From NCBI GenBank assembly GCA_964036045.1, contig OZ038389.1, positions 36,350,912-36,414,911 of the forward strand: a stretch of 64,000 bases of DNA, read 5' to 3'. Source of the DNA: Eutreptiella sp. 'Long Island Sound 2002'. Its lineage: Eukaryota > Euglenozoa > Euglenophyceae > Eutreptiales > Eutreptiaceae. The notes under the pieces were generated by a model that was given only the letters and a program-made list of their open reading frames with translations, was not told the DNA's origin and ran no database searches. Below are positions 52,366-62,751 of the stretch, one piece after another; position 1 is the first letter of the stretch; every line of letters begins with the position of its first letter. A program made the translations under genes and the position numbers.

Positions 52366-55300
52366 GTGGACACCGAGACGACGCACCGAGGTATTGCTAC
52401 CTATTGAGGGTCGCTATCAATGGTGTATGGGTGGACGCATACCTTGATACCGGCGCTACAATCTCCCTAGTCTCCTCTAGGTTCGTAAACTACGAGGACC
52501 TAGTTCCCAAAAATATTTGTGGGGTAAAAATGGGAGAAGGGGGAGTCACTCTCAGCGAAGGCGAGATAGAAGGAGAAGTACAAGTGGGGGACCGAAAGGT
52601 ACTTCAAAAGTTTCAAGCATTCGACACCGACGCCTTTGAAGCCGTATTGGGGACGGACTTCTTTGCGCAAAACGAGTGGATAAAATATTTATCCCTTCAA
52701 GAGCCCACTCACTTGTTGGTGGTGAACGAAGAGCAAGAATGGGAAGCAATACCCCTCAAGGAGACAAAGTGTCCAAGACCTACGCTCAAGACTCTCAAGA
52801 GTTTTCCGTTGGCACTCGATAGCGAGGTGAAGCAAGAGAGTATCCTCGCTACCTTGAGCCTACACCGAACGGAGAACTACACTCTCGACTCCGCCGCCAA
52901 GCGTGACGCGTTTCGAGAACTTGGCCTTAACCCGAACACGTGTAACGGCGACTTTGTCGAACTCTTTGCGTCCAAAGAGAACGCCGACGCGGAGTACTTT
53001 TGTACTCCCAAAACCAACAACACGTGGTGGTATGACTGGGGAAAGTTGGGAGCTTGGAAGATGCTCTACGCCAACCCCCCTTTCTCAAAAATACTCCACA
53101 CGTTGGTAAAAGGTTATGTGGACCAAGCTACGGTCGCGTTGGTTATTCCCGAAGGGAAGAAGTGGGAAGAAAAAGAAAAGCTATGGGGGCCTATACTCGA
53201 AAAGTTGACGGTGACAAAGTTGCTCTTACCTGACGTTCCTCTTTACCGACTTAACCCAAAAGAAGAGGTTTTGCCAAAGCCCCGTTGGCGAACCGCTATG
53301 TACCTAGTCTCGGGGAAGAACGTGTCCTCTAACCCCATGGAAAACGTGTCTGAGGAGATAAAGAAGTTCGTGCTAAAGCACCACCGTGGGTACGGAAAAG
53401 AAGAGATGATGAAAAGGTTTCCGGACGTGGACGAGAGCAAGGAAGAGTACAAGTTCGAGACGCCTAAGTTTCAAGTCGAAGAAGTGGTTCAAGAAAGTCC
53501 GAAAGAGGCAACAGAAACTCAAGAAGAGAGCGAAGAAACCTTCGACGAAGGCGGAAGTATATCCGAAGCTCCTTCAGAGTCGACTATACGCTTTTCGAAC
53601 GACTCCTACACCACTATGGACTACGACGACTTGGTCGCCAACCTGTTCTTGGAAGAAGTAGAACCTCTAGAGGCTCCTTCGACCCCTTCCGAAACTCCTA
53701 ACCCCGAAAAACTTCTTTCACACGTTTCCGTCCCACTAGAATCGATGACGAGCGAAGGAGACGAACGTGAACTCCGTCTCCTACACGCACGCCCGAGTAA
53801 AAATTCGTTCCCTTCTTCAAAAGAAGATTTGGAAGAAACTCGTCTCCTTCTACTAAATCAAATTGACAGACTCCAAAAACTGGAGCTAAAAGAAAAATGG
53901 AAAAGCATGGTCTACCTAGACGAGTACGACGGAGAAGATGGGACGTATTTCGATGTCGGCGAAGAATTGGTCATGCTTCACGAACTACACGAAGCATTGG
54001 ACCAAGAAATTGAAGGAGAAGAAGAAAAGAAAGAAGAAAGAAAAGATCAATTATGCCGGAAAGACATCAAGAGACTAAGAAAGAAAGTCAAAGAAAAGAA
54101 GAAAATTGATCACCAAGAGAATCAGATGATTTTGGACCCCGAACAGGTCCTAGCCCTCAAGAAATTGACGGAGGAAGATGAAAAATCTAAGAAACAAGAA
54201 TTAGGTGCGTCCAATCTACACGCATCTGAAGACCTCAAGATTTCGCTCGACAAAATGGATGTTGATGAGAGGATCAAGAAAATCATCCTGCATTTCTCTG
54301 ACATTTTTGGTCCGTTACCTCCACCCGGATCGGTGAAGAAACTCCTGACCATGGACCTAGAACTAAGAGAAGAATTTCTCAAAGATCGAGTTCGATGTCG
54401 ACCGTACCCAGCATCAAAAGATGACATGGCTGAGATTACTCGCCAAATCAAAGAATGCGTGGAGGCCGGTTTGGTTTACGAGTACAAAAAGACGGACTAT
54501 CCTAAGCATTGCAGTCCATGCTTCCTGGTAGCAAAACCAGGGAGCACTGCAAAAAGATTGGTGGTCGACTACAAAAAGGTCAACCAGAAAATAAAACTGC
54601 ACAGCGGTTCGTTGCCCCTGATGGAGAACACCGTGGAAACCGCTGCTGGATGCAGATACAAAACTAAAATGGACAAGCGGTCCGGTTTCTGGCAAATTGA
54701 CCTAACGGAGCGTGCCCAAGACCTAACGGCATTCATTGCTCCGGATGGACGGGTCTACAAATGGCGGGTAATGCCATTTGGTATTGCTAACGCCCCGGCG
54801 TTGTTCCAGGAGCTGATGAATCAAATCATCGCCCTGTGTAAACGACGACCGGCCGTCCAAGAGCTCCTACAGCGTGGTGCTGTCCTGGAGGCTCACATCG
54901 ACGATGTCATCCTAGGGACGAACACCATCAATGACCATCTCCTACTACTCCGAGAATTCTACACCGTCTGTCAAGAAAATCACCTCCGCATCAAGCTGGA
55001 GAAATGCGAATTTCTCAAGACGGAAACAGACTACCTCGGATTCCACATCGGAGATGGATGGTGGAAACCGCAGGATCAAAAGATGAAGCCCCTGATGGAC
55101 TTCGACCTAACGGATTCTATGTCTAAAGCTGAAGGAGTTCAGAAAATCCGACAATTCATCGGATCCTGTAATTTTTACAGGCGGCATCTCCGAAATTTCA
55201 CGGAAGCCAGCGCACCACTAACGGAGCTCATCAAGAAGGAGACTCCGTGGCGCTGGGGACCTATTGAAAAGCAAGCAATCCAAGATGTCAAGAAGAAAAT

Positions 55301-57584
55301 CCGAGAATGCCTAGTACTTGGAGTACCCCAACGCTACGGCGAGATGATTCTAATCACGGATGCCAGTAACGTTGGAGGAGGAGGGACATTATTACAGTGG
55401 CAAAAGCTAACTACGGATCAATGTAAAGACATTGATTATCGCCTAAGAGTTCAAGGTGTCACAAGAGAAGGATTCATGAAATCTGACTATGACTCCCAAG
55501 AATGGCGCCTAGTTCCACTTGGCCACTGGAATTGGAAGTGGAATGCAGCCCGCTCACACTATCACACCTACGAGCAGGAGCTGTTAGCTGGAGTTCTAGT
55601 GTTGGCTAGTCAACACAGGATCCTGGGTACCAATCCCATCACGTGGCTATGTGATCAGGATTCCGTGAAGTACTTTATGGAAAGACCACCGCCAGATGGA
55701 AAACGTCTACGACGATGGTGGGTCTACCTGAGCCAACTACGACTCGCTACATTCCACATCCGGGGAATTAAAAACGAACTCTGTGATTATCTATCACGGA
55801 ATTGTTTTGATTCCCTGGTGGGGGCAGACACCGAGATGATGGCCCAAGAAGCTTTCGCCAAGATGGATCAACATCTCGATCTCTTTAGGAGGAAAGAAAA
55901 ACTCATGTCCTGGAGTATGAAAGACCTGACGGCCGATTACTCGGACATCTTGGACCAGTTGACGATTGGGAGCTCAAAGATCCTGGATGGAGTACAATGG
56001 TCCCGCACGTCAACTCACCTATACAGGGAAGACCTCATTTGTGTCCCCAAAGACTATGAAGAAACTATGTTGGAATGGGCACACAAAACGGATGGTCACC
56101 CTGGGGTGGAGAGAACTCTTTGGTTCTTCCAGAAGCATTTCTTCGCTAAGAGTAGCGATGCATCTCTCAAGAAGATTTTATCTAAGATCATGGCTGAGTG
56201 TCCCTGCACTAAGGCTAAAGCTAACACTGCAGCGGATCGTGGTGAGGTAAGGAATCTCCCGATTCCGAACCAAATGAACTCCATCCTCTACGTGGATTTT
56301 ATGGAGTTACCTAAATTCGCTGGCCATGACTTCGCCCTCCTGGTGACGGATGGACTCAGTCGCTACAGCCGAGTGTTTCCCCTTACTAAGAAGGTGGATG
56401 GTGAAGGAGTATTGAAAGAGATTTTCGAAGGATGGGTACAAGTCTACGGATTACCCAAGATTATCCATAGCGATCAAGACATCCGGTTTACCAGCCCTAC
56501 TGGTTGGTACCGAAGCGTCATGAGAGCCATGGGTACGGAAGTCCAGTTCGGAACTCCTTACCTACGAACAAAGAATCCTCTATGCGAACGCCAAATTGGC
56601 TGTTTCAAAACAGTCATGAGAATTCTGATGCTGGCCGAGAAGAGCCGAAACTGGCTAAAACTAGTCCCTTATGCTATCTACTTGATGAATAATCAAGTGA
56701 GTAGCAGGACTGGTTTCACCCCTACGGAACTGTTCCTAGGGAGGCCAGGTTTCAACTTCGAATTCCCCTGCGCGAGCGAAGGAAATCCTAAAGTTGATGA
56801 ATGGCTCACCGAGCAAAAACGGATCGCCGATCTATGCCGATCACTACTGGAAAAGAAAAGAAGTAAGGAGAATCGTACCAAGAACCGCAAAAGAAAAGAA
56901 GCTGTCTACCAAATTGGTGACTGGGTTCTGGTACATCACACAAGATTCAAGGCATGGCCTGGTAACACGCTGGACAGCCCTTACTTCGGACCATTTCTGG
57001 TCACGGATGTAGCTGAAGGATCCGTGTGGATCAAAACTCATCCTAAGTACGGAGGTCTGGTTGAAGTGGGTTACCCACAGCTTAAGCACTATGACGTGCT
57101 AGACGACCTCTACGACTGGGAAGAAGATCTACAAGAAAGCCTGGAAGCTGCAGCCGAAGATTTGGCCGCGGATCCTATGGATGAGGATGAAGAACTGCCG
57201 CCTATGGAGGATGACGGTTCACTACGGATGCCCGAAAGGGACATCTCTCTCTCTAGACCTACTGTACCTACACCTACGGCCGTAGAGGCTAGACCCAAAA
57301 GAATAAGCGCTAGTGAACCCATTACGTTTACTGAATCAGAGATGAAAAAGCAAGACTACTACTTTGTTGAAAGAATCCTCCGCCACACCTACAAACGTGG
57401 TTGGAGATTCTATACAAAGTGGTCTGGCTATTCTATCTCTGACTGTACCTGGGAGCCAGTGACGGCTTTCATACTCGATGACGGTAACGTCAACGAGGTT
57501 TTTGCTGATTACTGCAAATCTCAGGATTTGCGTGACATTCTGCAGTCAGCCCAAAATCAGGCCCGCAAGCGTGCTGGGAGGTGA
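52320..57584 (+). CDS. pol: Pol polyprotein: protease, MTase-like, RT, RNase H, integrase, chromodomain
   Basis: An uninterrupted frame of about 1,750 codons; residue numbers count from 52404. Protease: DAYLDTGATISLV (Asp15). Residues 165-305: a DIRS-type adenine-methyltransferase-like domain (VELFASKENADAEYF, ANPPFSKI, VALVIPEGKKW). An acidic Lys/Glu spacer follows to about 630. Reverse transcriptase 680-900: KMDKRSGFWQIDL, FGIANAPALFQ and HIDDVILGT (His replaces the usual Tyr/Phe). RNase H: Asp986, Glu1058, Asp1084. Integrase: H1232, H1245, C1266, C1268 finger (C-x-C, normally C-x2-C), then Asp1298, Asp1357, Glu1395. Chromodomain 1652-1705: VERILRHTYKRGW, FYTKWSGY, CTWEPV. The chromodomain would guide integration to marked chromatin. 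All catalytic residues are present. Confidence 0.9.
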   Translation, partial: EPQRLSRGSNAGGSLGGHRDDAPRYCYLLRVAINGVWVDAYLDTGATISLVSSRFVNYEDLVPKNICGVKMGEGGVTLSEGEIEGEVQVGDRKVLQKFQAFDTDAFEAVLGTDFFAQNEWIKYLSLQEPTHLLVVNEEQEWEAIPLKETKCPRPTLKTLKSFPLALDSEVKQESILATLSLHRTENYTLDSAAKRDAFRELGLNPNTCNGDFVELFASKENADAEYFCTPKTNNTWWYDWGKLGAWKMLYANPPFSKILHTLVKGYVDQATVALVIPEGKKWEEKEKLWGPILEKLTVTKLLLPDVPLYRLNPKEEVLPKPRWRTAMYLVSGKNVSSNPMENVSEEIKKFVLKHHRGYGKEEMMKRFPDVDESKEEYKFETPKFQVEEVVQESPKEATETQEESEETFDEGGSISEAPSESTIRFSNDSYTTMDYDDLVANLFLEEVEPLEAPSTPSETPNPEKLLSHVSVPLESMTSEGDERELRLLHARPSKNSFPSSKEDLEETRLLLLNQIDRLQKLELKEKWKSMVYLDEYDGEDGTYFDVGEELVMLHELHEALDQEIEGEEEKKEERKDQLCRKDIKRLRKKVKEKKKIDHQENQMILDPEQVLALKKLTEEDEKSKKQELGASNLHASEDLKISLDKMDVDERIKKIILHFSDIFGPLPPPGSVKKLLTMDLELREEFLKDRVRCRPYPASKDDMAEITRQIKECVEAGLVYEYKKTDYPKHCSPCFLVAKPGSTAKRLVVDYKKVNQKIKLHSGSLPLMENTVETAAGCRYKTKMDKRSGFWQIDLTERAQDLTAFIAPDGRVYKWRVMPFGIANAPALFQELMNQIIALCKRRPAVQELLQRGAVLEAHIDDVILGTNTINDHLLLLREFYTVCQENHLRIKLEKCEFLKTETDYLGFHIGDGWWKPQDQKMKPLMDFDLTDSMSKAEGVQKIRQFIGSCNFYRRHLRNFTEASAPLTELIKKETPWRWGPIEKQAIQDVKKKIRECLVLGVPQRYGEMILITDASNVGGGGTLLQWQKLTTDQCKDIDYRLRVQGVTREGFMKSDYDSQEWRLVPLGHWNWKWNAARSHYHTYEQELLAGVLVLASQHRILGTNPITWLCDQDSVKYFMERPPPDGKRLRRWWVYLSQLRLATFHIRGIKNELCDYLSRNCFDSLVGADTEMMAQEAFAKMDQHLDLFRRKEKLMSWSMKDLTADYSDILDQLTIGSSKILDGVQWSRTSTHLYREDLICVPKDYEETMLEWAHKTDGHPGVERTLWFFQKHFFAKSSDASLKKILSKIMAECPCTKAKANTAADRGEVRNLPIPNQMNSILYVDFMELPKFAGHDFALLVTDGLSRYSRVFPLTKKVDGEGVLKEIFEGWVQVYGLPKIIHSDQDIRFTSPTGWYRSVMRAMGTEVQFGTPYLRTKNPLCERQIGCFKTVMRILMLAEKSRNWLKLVPYAIYLMNNQVSSRTGFTPTELFLGRPGFNFEFPCASEGNPKVDEWLTEQKRIADLCRSLLEKKRSKENRTKNRKRKEAVYQIGDWVLVHHTRFKAWPGNTLDSPYFGPFLVTDVAEGSVWIKTHPKYGGLVEVGYPQLKHYDVLDDLYDWEEDLQESLEAAAEDLAADPMDEDEELPPMEDDGSLRMPERDISLSRPTVPTPTAVEARPKRISASEPITFTESEMKKQDYYFVERILRHTYKRGWRFYTKWSGYSISDCTWEPVTAFILDDGNVNEVFADYCKSQDLRDILQSAQNQARKRAGR

Positions 57585-60006
57585 GACTACTCCCTCCTGT
57601 TTCATAGCACCTGTGAAAACTGTGCATCTATGGTCCTAAGGCCCTGTTTCACTGAGCAGTGAGTTCACACTCACTAGCCTGGGAGTTGTCGTGGATTTCC
57701 AAGGGAACTCCGAGGCTGGGGGACAGGTTTCACCAATCTAGGGAGGGAGAGAGATGAGCGGTGTGTAACTGGCGCGCGTGTGAGTGTCAACAGCCCCAAC
57801 TGAAGTGTGTTGCCTAGGAGAGAAGTGAAACACTACTGCTAAGCAAGCCGATTCTTACGGGTGGTGAACACCTGGTTCCATTTTGGAACAGTCAAGCATC
57901 CACCACCGGAGGGGCAGGGTTGGTGTTCCCCAGGGATGGGACCTCCCCCAGGAACTGGGTGGGCTGCAGGACGAGCAGAGTTTGCATGGGCCGCCCAACC
58001 ACGACCAGGGCTACCCCCTTGGCTGCAAACCTCCCCGCCTTGGGCACCCACCGTCAAAGACGCTAACGCCTGATCCTACACCGCAAGACACCCTGATCCT
58101 ACAACTTCCCACACACACGCCCACGCCAAGGCAAATCAAGTTGTAGCTAACACCAAGCATCCCTGAACAAACAGTGAACGCTTTGGGTGCATCTCGCCTC
58201 CGGTCCGATGACACCCGTGCAAGTGTGGACACGGAACCGAAGCTCAACGTGATCCGTGCAGAGTGAGTGAATGGCGCGCAAAAGTGTGTTGTGTTGAGTA
58301 TGTGTGTGCAGTGCTGTGCGTGGATGTGCGGTGCAGGGCGAGCATGTGTGTGAATCTACCTCAGGGTCTCTACCTTGGGGCTACCCAAAAGAAAAAGAGA
58401 GAGGGTCACACACGGGGAGACCAGGAAAAAACCGTCGGGGATCAGAATGGGAGTGGGAACAAGGGCCAGCGTACGCTGACCAACGCGAACGCCCTTGCCC
58501 ATTCCAATCCCCTGCCTCCCACACGCTGAACTTAACGCTCTACAAAGGAGTAGCCCTTTGCAGGAGCGCCCCTTGCTAACGCCTCCAACCCACATCCCAC
58601 TCTCCACTCCACACTCCTCCCACACTCGGAGAACTCAAACCGCGCAACTTGCAAGTCGGGAATCTCACCCCAGAGTTTCATTGGGCTTTTTGAGTTCCCA
58701 CGGTCCTACACTCTCTAACACACGCTGCATGTGTGAGCGGCACGGTGAAACATTTGAGTGTTTTAGGTGCCTGCACGTGAGCATATGCATGCACTGAACG
58801 ATTCACCAGGCATTCCGCCACAAAACCACAGACAGAGGACAGTGACGCATATAGCGGCGCCTCCGCTGTGCATGCACACTGTCCTGCAGAGCGAGCAAGG
58901 AAGGTTCTCCCTACCTCCCAAACCTTGAATGTTTCCCTTATGAAGGTTTTACCCTCTATCCTACTTGGATTCGGAGTTTTTACGTGTGCACGACGCGGCG
59001 TACGCTGCTATTTTGCATGCGTGACGGCCTGTTTCCCTCCTGAATCCTGCCTGAATGCCAGCCCAAGCCAGACCTTGCGAGGCACCAAGAGCGTGCAAAA
59101 GACGGCAAAGCAAGGTAAAAACACGCTACGCGTGTTGTGCAAGCTCTAACCAACACGTATGTTTCATTTCTGTTGTGCTATGTGTGGCTGATGTTCAAAC
59201 TCGCCTATTACACGCACAGTGGTGAATTGATGCGCGCAAAACGTACAGTTACCCTATGGCTGTACTGTGCACCCTCCCCGCGCAAAAATTTTTGCCTGTC
59301 TGTAAGCCTCACTTTATAAAATCGCGTTTTTCGCTGCTCGTTGTTTTCCAAATTCTTTGTTTTACAAAACTGCGCTTTTTGCAGCTTCAGAAGCGCTTTT
59401 TTACAAAAGTTCAAAAGTTTTTGGACTTTGGAGGCTTCGCCCCCAGTCCCGCACGGCGGACGCGCGCAGTTACGGGAGTCGCCAGAACTCCCAGCGCTAC
59501 ACTTTGCGCTTTTCAGGTGTCCAAATACTTTTTCAAGTTTTGGTTCCTGGCGAGTTGGAAGCTCAGCTACGGTTCATTTTGATATGTATTTCAAGCTCCA
59601 TTCATTGCCGATTTCAAATTGATTTCAAAAATCGGTATCTGCATTTGTTATGTAAGGCTTCCCTAAGGATTCCTACGCCTTGTCCATGCTTTATATATCA
59701 CTTTGAGCACAATCTTTCTGGAACTTCTGGTATTTGCATTTTTAGCTCCAAACTAATCACCTATTGTGCTGTGGTAAGAGTGGTATAGTAAGAAAGGTAA
59801 CTCACATGTATGCTTTCCGAAGTCATTCCACTCATTCTTTACTGTGGTACTGAGGTGCAGTGATCATACTTGGTATTGAAGGTAGTCCAGTTCTGGACTG
59901 AATAGTAAATGCTAAGAGATTTCACAGGGCTGCATATGATTATGGCCACAATATCATTTTTCAGCCTATTTTTCTGAGTATTTACTACTGAATTCCAGGG
60001 CTTCAG
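57585..60006 (+). other. 3' noncoding stretch of the chromovirus
   Basis: About 2.4 kb between pol and the polypurine tract. No frame longer than about 150 codons shows protein-like content and no envelope-type gene is seen. Cysteine-codon-rich and T-rich parts suggest untranslated RNA. Confidence 0.5.
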
Positions 60007-60008
60007 TC

Positions 60009-60018
60009 GGGGGGGGAG
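60009..60018 (+). other. Polypurine tract of the chromovirus
   Basis: GGGGGGGGAG directly before the TG of the right LTR; primes second-strand synthesis. Confidence 0.75.
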
Positions 60019-60409
60019 TGAGATTGAGCCCCATGGAGTATATATTTTGAACTCAGAGTGTACTTTATTTGAACTCAGAGCAGATTCAGATCAATCATCA
60101 TCATTCATCATCATCATCATTCATCATGCATCATGTGTCATGTGTCATGCATCATGTGTCATGACATGCTGGCGCCCTAGCATGTGTTTTTCACATTCCA
60201 ACCCAAAACCTCACTTTCGCTCAGAACTAACACAACCACAACCCCACTCTTATGGGTTCCTAAGAAGGTTATACTATTCATTTTTCATAACTCTTTGAAT
60301 TGGGATGATCACATTTTTGACATCATGGATTGTCATGCATGTCATGCATGATCGACTCATTTTGTGAGTGATACCACACATACTACCTTCGAAGGAGTCT
60401 AAGGCCCCT
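60019..60409 (+). repeat. 3' LTR of the chromovirus, truncated
   Basis: Matches 49339-49729 almost perfectly, then changes abruptly at AGGCCCCT into unrelated sequence. The last ~414 bases expected from the 5' LTR are missing. Confidence 0.8.
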
Positions 60410-60469
60410 CACATAGGATTTTATGACGTCCGAAAATCCCAAAACCTGCAGCATCAAAAAAAACACCCT

Positions 60470-61440
60470 TTTAAGTAGTTAGCATGCTGTAAATTGTGTT
60501 TGGGCGATCTGTGTCCCCCGTACAACATGCTTTTTTGCATCCAGCACCCTCAAAATAGGGGTGGGGAGGTTTTCAACTGCTTTGCTGAGGCCAAAAAACA
60601 CAATTTTTCACCAAAAAGCGGCCATTTTTTGCCGTTTTTTCCATGAAAAATGGCAAATTTTGGTGCATACGCATGCTGTAAATTGCGTTTTTGTGATCTG
60701 TGTGCCCCTACAACCTGCTTGTTAGCATCCAGCACCCTCAAAATAGGGGGGGGGGGTCTTCAACTGCTTATCTGAAGCTAAAAAAAACTCAATTTTTGGC
60801 CAAAAAATAACCATTTTTGGCCGTTTTTTTCATGAAAAATGGCAAATTTTGGTGCATACGCATGCTGTAAATTGTGTTTTCGTGATCTGTGTCTGCCTAG
60901 AACCTGCTTTTTCGCATCCAGCACCCTCGAAATAGGGGGGGGGGGGGTCTTCAAATGCTTGTCTGAGGCCAAAAAACTCAATTTTCGACCAAAAACGGCC
61001 ATTCTTGGCCGTTTTTTCATGAAAAATGTATGCTGTAAATTGTGTTTTCGTGATCTGTGTCTCTCTAGAACCTGCTTTTTTGCATCCAACACCCTCAAAA
61101 TAGGGCGGGGGGTTTTCAATTGTTTGTCTGAAGCCGAAAAACTCAATTGTTGACCAAAAAGCGGCCATTTTTTGCCGTTTTTTCATGAAAAATGGGAAAT
61201 TTTGGTGCATATGGATGCTGTAAATTGTGTTTTCCTGATCTGTGTGTGCCTACAACCTTTTTTTTCGCATCCAGCACCCTCAAAATAGGGGGGAAGTCTT
61301 CAACTGCTTGGCTGAAGGCAAAAAAAATCAAATTTTTGACCAAAAAACTCCCTTTTTTGGCCGATTTTGGAACGAAAATGGTCTTCAACCGCTTGTCTGA
61401 GGCCAAAAAACTCAACTTTTGACCAAAAAACGGCCATTTT
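60470..61440 (-). repeat. ~185-bp satellite, about 5.3 units
   Basis: CATGCTGTAAATTG recurs at about 60483, 60672, 60862, 61030 and 61214 (spacing 168-191), with GCATCCAGCACCCTC and GGCCGTTTTTTCATGAAAAA in each unit. On the minus strand every unit can be read with few stops (FLASDKQLKT, RVLDAKKQV, HNLQHAYAPKFAIFHEK), but the reading frame changes between units. Confidence 0.8.
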
Positions 61441-61642
61441 TTGGACGTTTTTTCATCGTTGGGCAAGATGCGAGAAAAGTGCACGTAGGCGCCGGCATGG
61501 GTTCGATGAAACATTGGGTCCGTCCGACCTGTGCAGACCACACTGCGATGCAGAGGCAACGGAGATGTGGGATGGACACCTGGGTTGTTGCGTTAAGAAA
61601 AGACAAAATAAGTTGCTGGCAAAATGCAGTTTGGGCATCTGC

Positions 61643-62578
61643 TCAATACACCTGTGTGTCTGCAGGAGTGGGCAGCGGACCACTGTACGTTGGGTAGGCA
61701 ACAGGCGCATCATATGTGTAAACAGGTGGGGGGCCATTGTATGTTGGGTACTGCACAGGAGTCACTGGGGTGTTCCATGGTGCTGGCAGTGCGTAGGGCA
61801 CACTGCTACCATAAGCGTCCTGGACTTCAAACTCTGTGTCTAGCCCCTTTTGAGGGGCAACCTGCCCATCTGCAACAAACCACTTGTACCAGAAAATGCC
61901 ATACAGAAGGGGGTTGATGAGGTTCATGAGATGTCCCAGAATGGCGCTGACGAGGTTCAGATTGTCAGGGTATTCGCTGTTCGACAGTCCGAAGCCAATC
62001 AGTGGGATCCCAAGGACCCACCCGCAAAGGAAAACAAACCAAAAGCCGAGAAGACCGAAGCGGGCTGTCTTTGACAAACCACTCCGCTTGTAGATCTGAA
62101 CATAGAGGAGCAGGACACTGAACACACATGGAACCATGATCAGCAGCCACAAGACGCAGTGTGTAACATCTCGGTAATCAATGTAACAGAACCCATCGTA
62201 CTTGACATAAGAGGCCACCCCAATGAGGGGGAGCATTGAAATCAGACCAGAGAGCACAAAGATGGCCAATCCCACAAGCGCGACGTATTCCCACTTTGGC
62301 ACCGTAGAAAACACGATCCGATACGTCAGGTATGCAATGAGCAGCGTGGCCAGTTGGCTGGAGTATGTGGCGAAGGCAGAATAGAAACCCATGACGTCAC
62401 AGCCAGTGGAATCGCCCCAAAATGAGCCCTGGATGGCCGTACCAATACATTGCACCAGGCAGGGAACGCACCTGATTATAGAACACGGTGCGTGCAGTTT
62501 GAGATTATGTTCCCCATCATTGAGAGCTTGAATGTTTTGCTCTATCGGGTGAGGATCCATTAAAGTACCCTCGCCCAT
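61643..62578 (-). CDS. 7TM receptor-like protein, N-terminus missing
   Basis: 311 residues from an ATG at 62578. Five clear membrane helices: about 63-90 (FYSAFATYSSQLATLLIAYL), 96-121 (ALVGLAIFVLSGLISMLPL), 137-160 (VLWLLIMVPCVFSVLLLYV), 171-195 (GLLGFWFVFLCGWVLGIPL) and 205-230 (LVSAILGHLMNLINPLLYGI). They fit helices 3 to 7 of a G-protein-coupled receptor: Cys at the outer end of helix 3 (TGCDVMGF), Cys in the second outer loop (DGFCYIDY) and an NPLLY motif in helix 7. A weak helix at 32-50 may be helix 2. The tail is Pro/Tyr-rich with repeats (PVQYPTYNGPP; PVAYPTYSGPL). Helix 1 is absent, so an upstream exon is missing or was lost to the adjacent minisatellite. The family resembles cAMP-receptor-like receptors of protists, tentatively. 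Confidence 0.6.
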   Translation of the reverse strand: MGEGTLMDPHPIEQNIQALNDGEHNLKLHAPCSIIRCVPCLVQCIGTAIQGSFWGDSTGCDVMGFYSAFATYSSQLATLLIAYLTYRIVFSTVPKWEYVALVGLAIFVLSGLISMLPLIGVASYVKYDGFCYIDYRDVTHCVLWLLIMVPCVFSVLLLYVQIYKRSGLSKTARFGLLGFWFVFLCGWVLGIPLIGFGLSNSEYPDNLNLVSAILGHLMNLINPLLYGIFWYKWFVADGQVAPQKGLDTEFEVQDAYGSSVPYALPAPWNTPVTPVQYPTYNGPPPVYTYDAPVAYPTYSGPLPTPADTQVY

Positions 62579-62751
62579 CCCCCAGAATGAAACCCATATA
62601 TTTGGAGAGCAGCCACACGGAGCAGGAATATAGGTTCAGGGAGGATCTGAAGCACGTACGCTGGGCCCAAGCTTGGGAAATAATGCAGCAAGTGTGAAGG
62701 CAAGAGCACCACAACTATATGTCTTGTTAACATCTATGATGTCAGCAGGTA

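Larger units (their letters stand above)
49339..60409 (+). mobile_element. Ty3/gypsy chromovirus, nearly complete
   Basis: Order: LTR, primer-binding site, gag, protease, methyltransferase-like domain, reverse transcriptase, RNase H, integrase, chromodomain, 2.4-kb noncoding stretch, polypurine tract, LTR. The left insertion point is at the 5' end of the Penelope-like element. The right LTR breaks off after 391 bases where a satellite begins, so no target duplication can be checked. Confidence 0.85.

Noticed and set aside
60778-61559. Minus-strand ORFs of 122-138 codons in the 185-bp satellite
   Set aside because: Frames change from unit to unit; listed only as a finding about the repeat.
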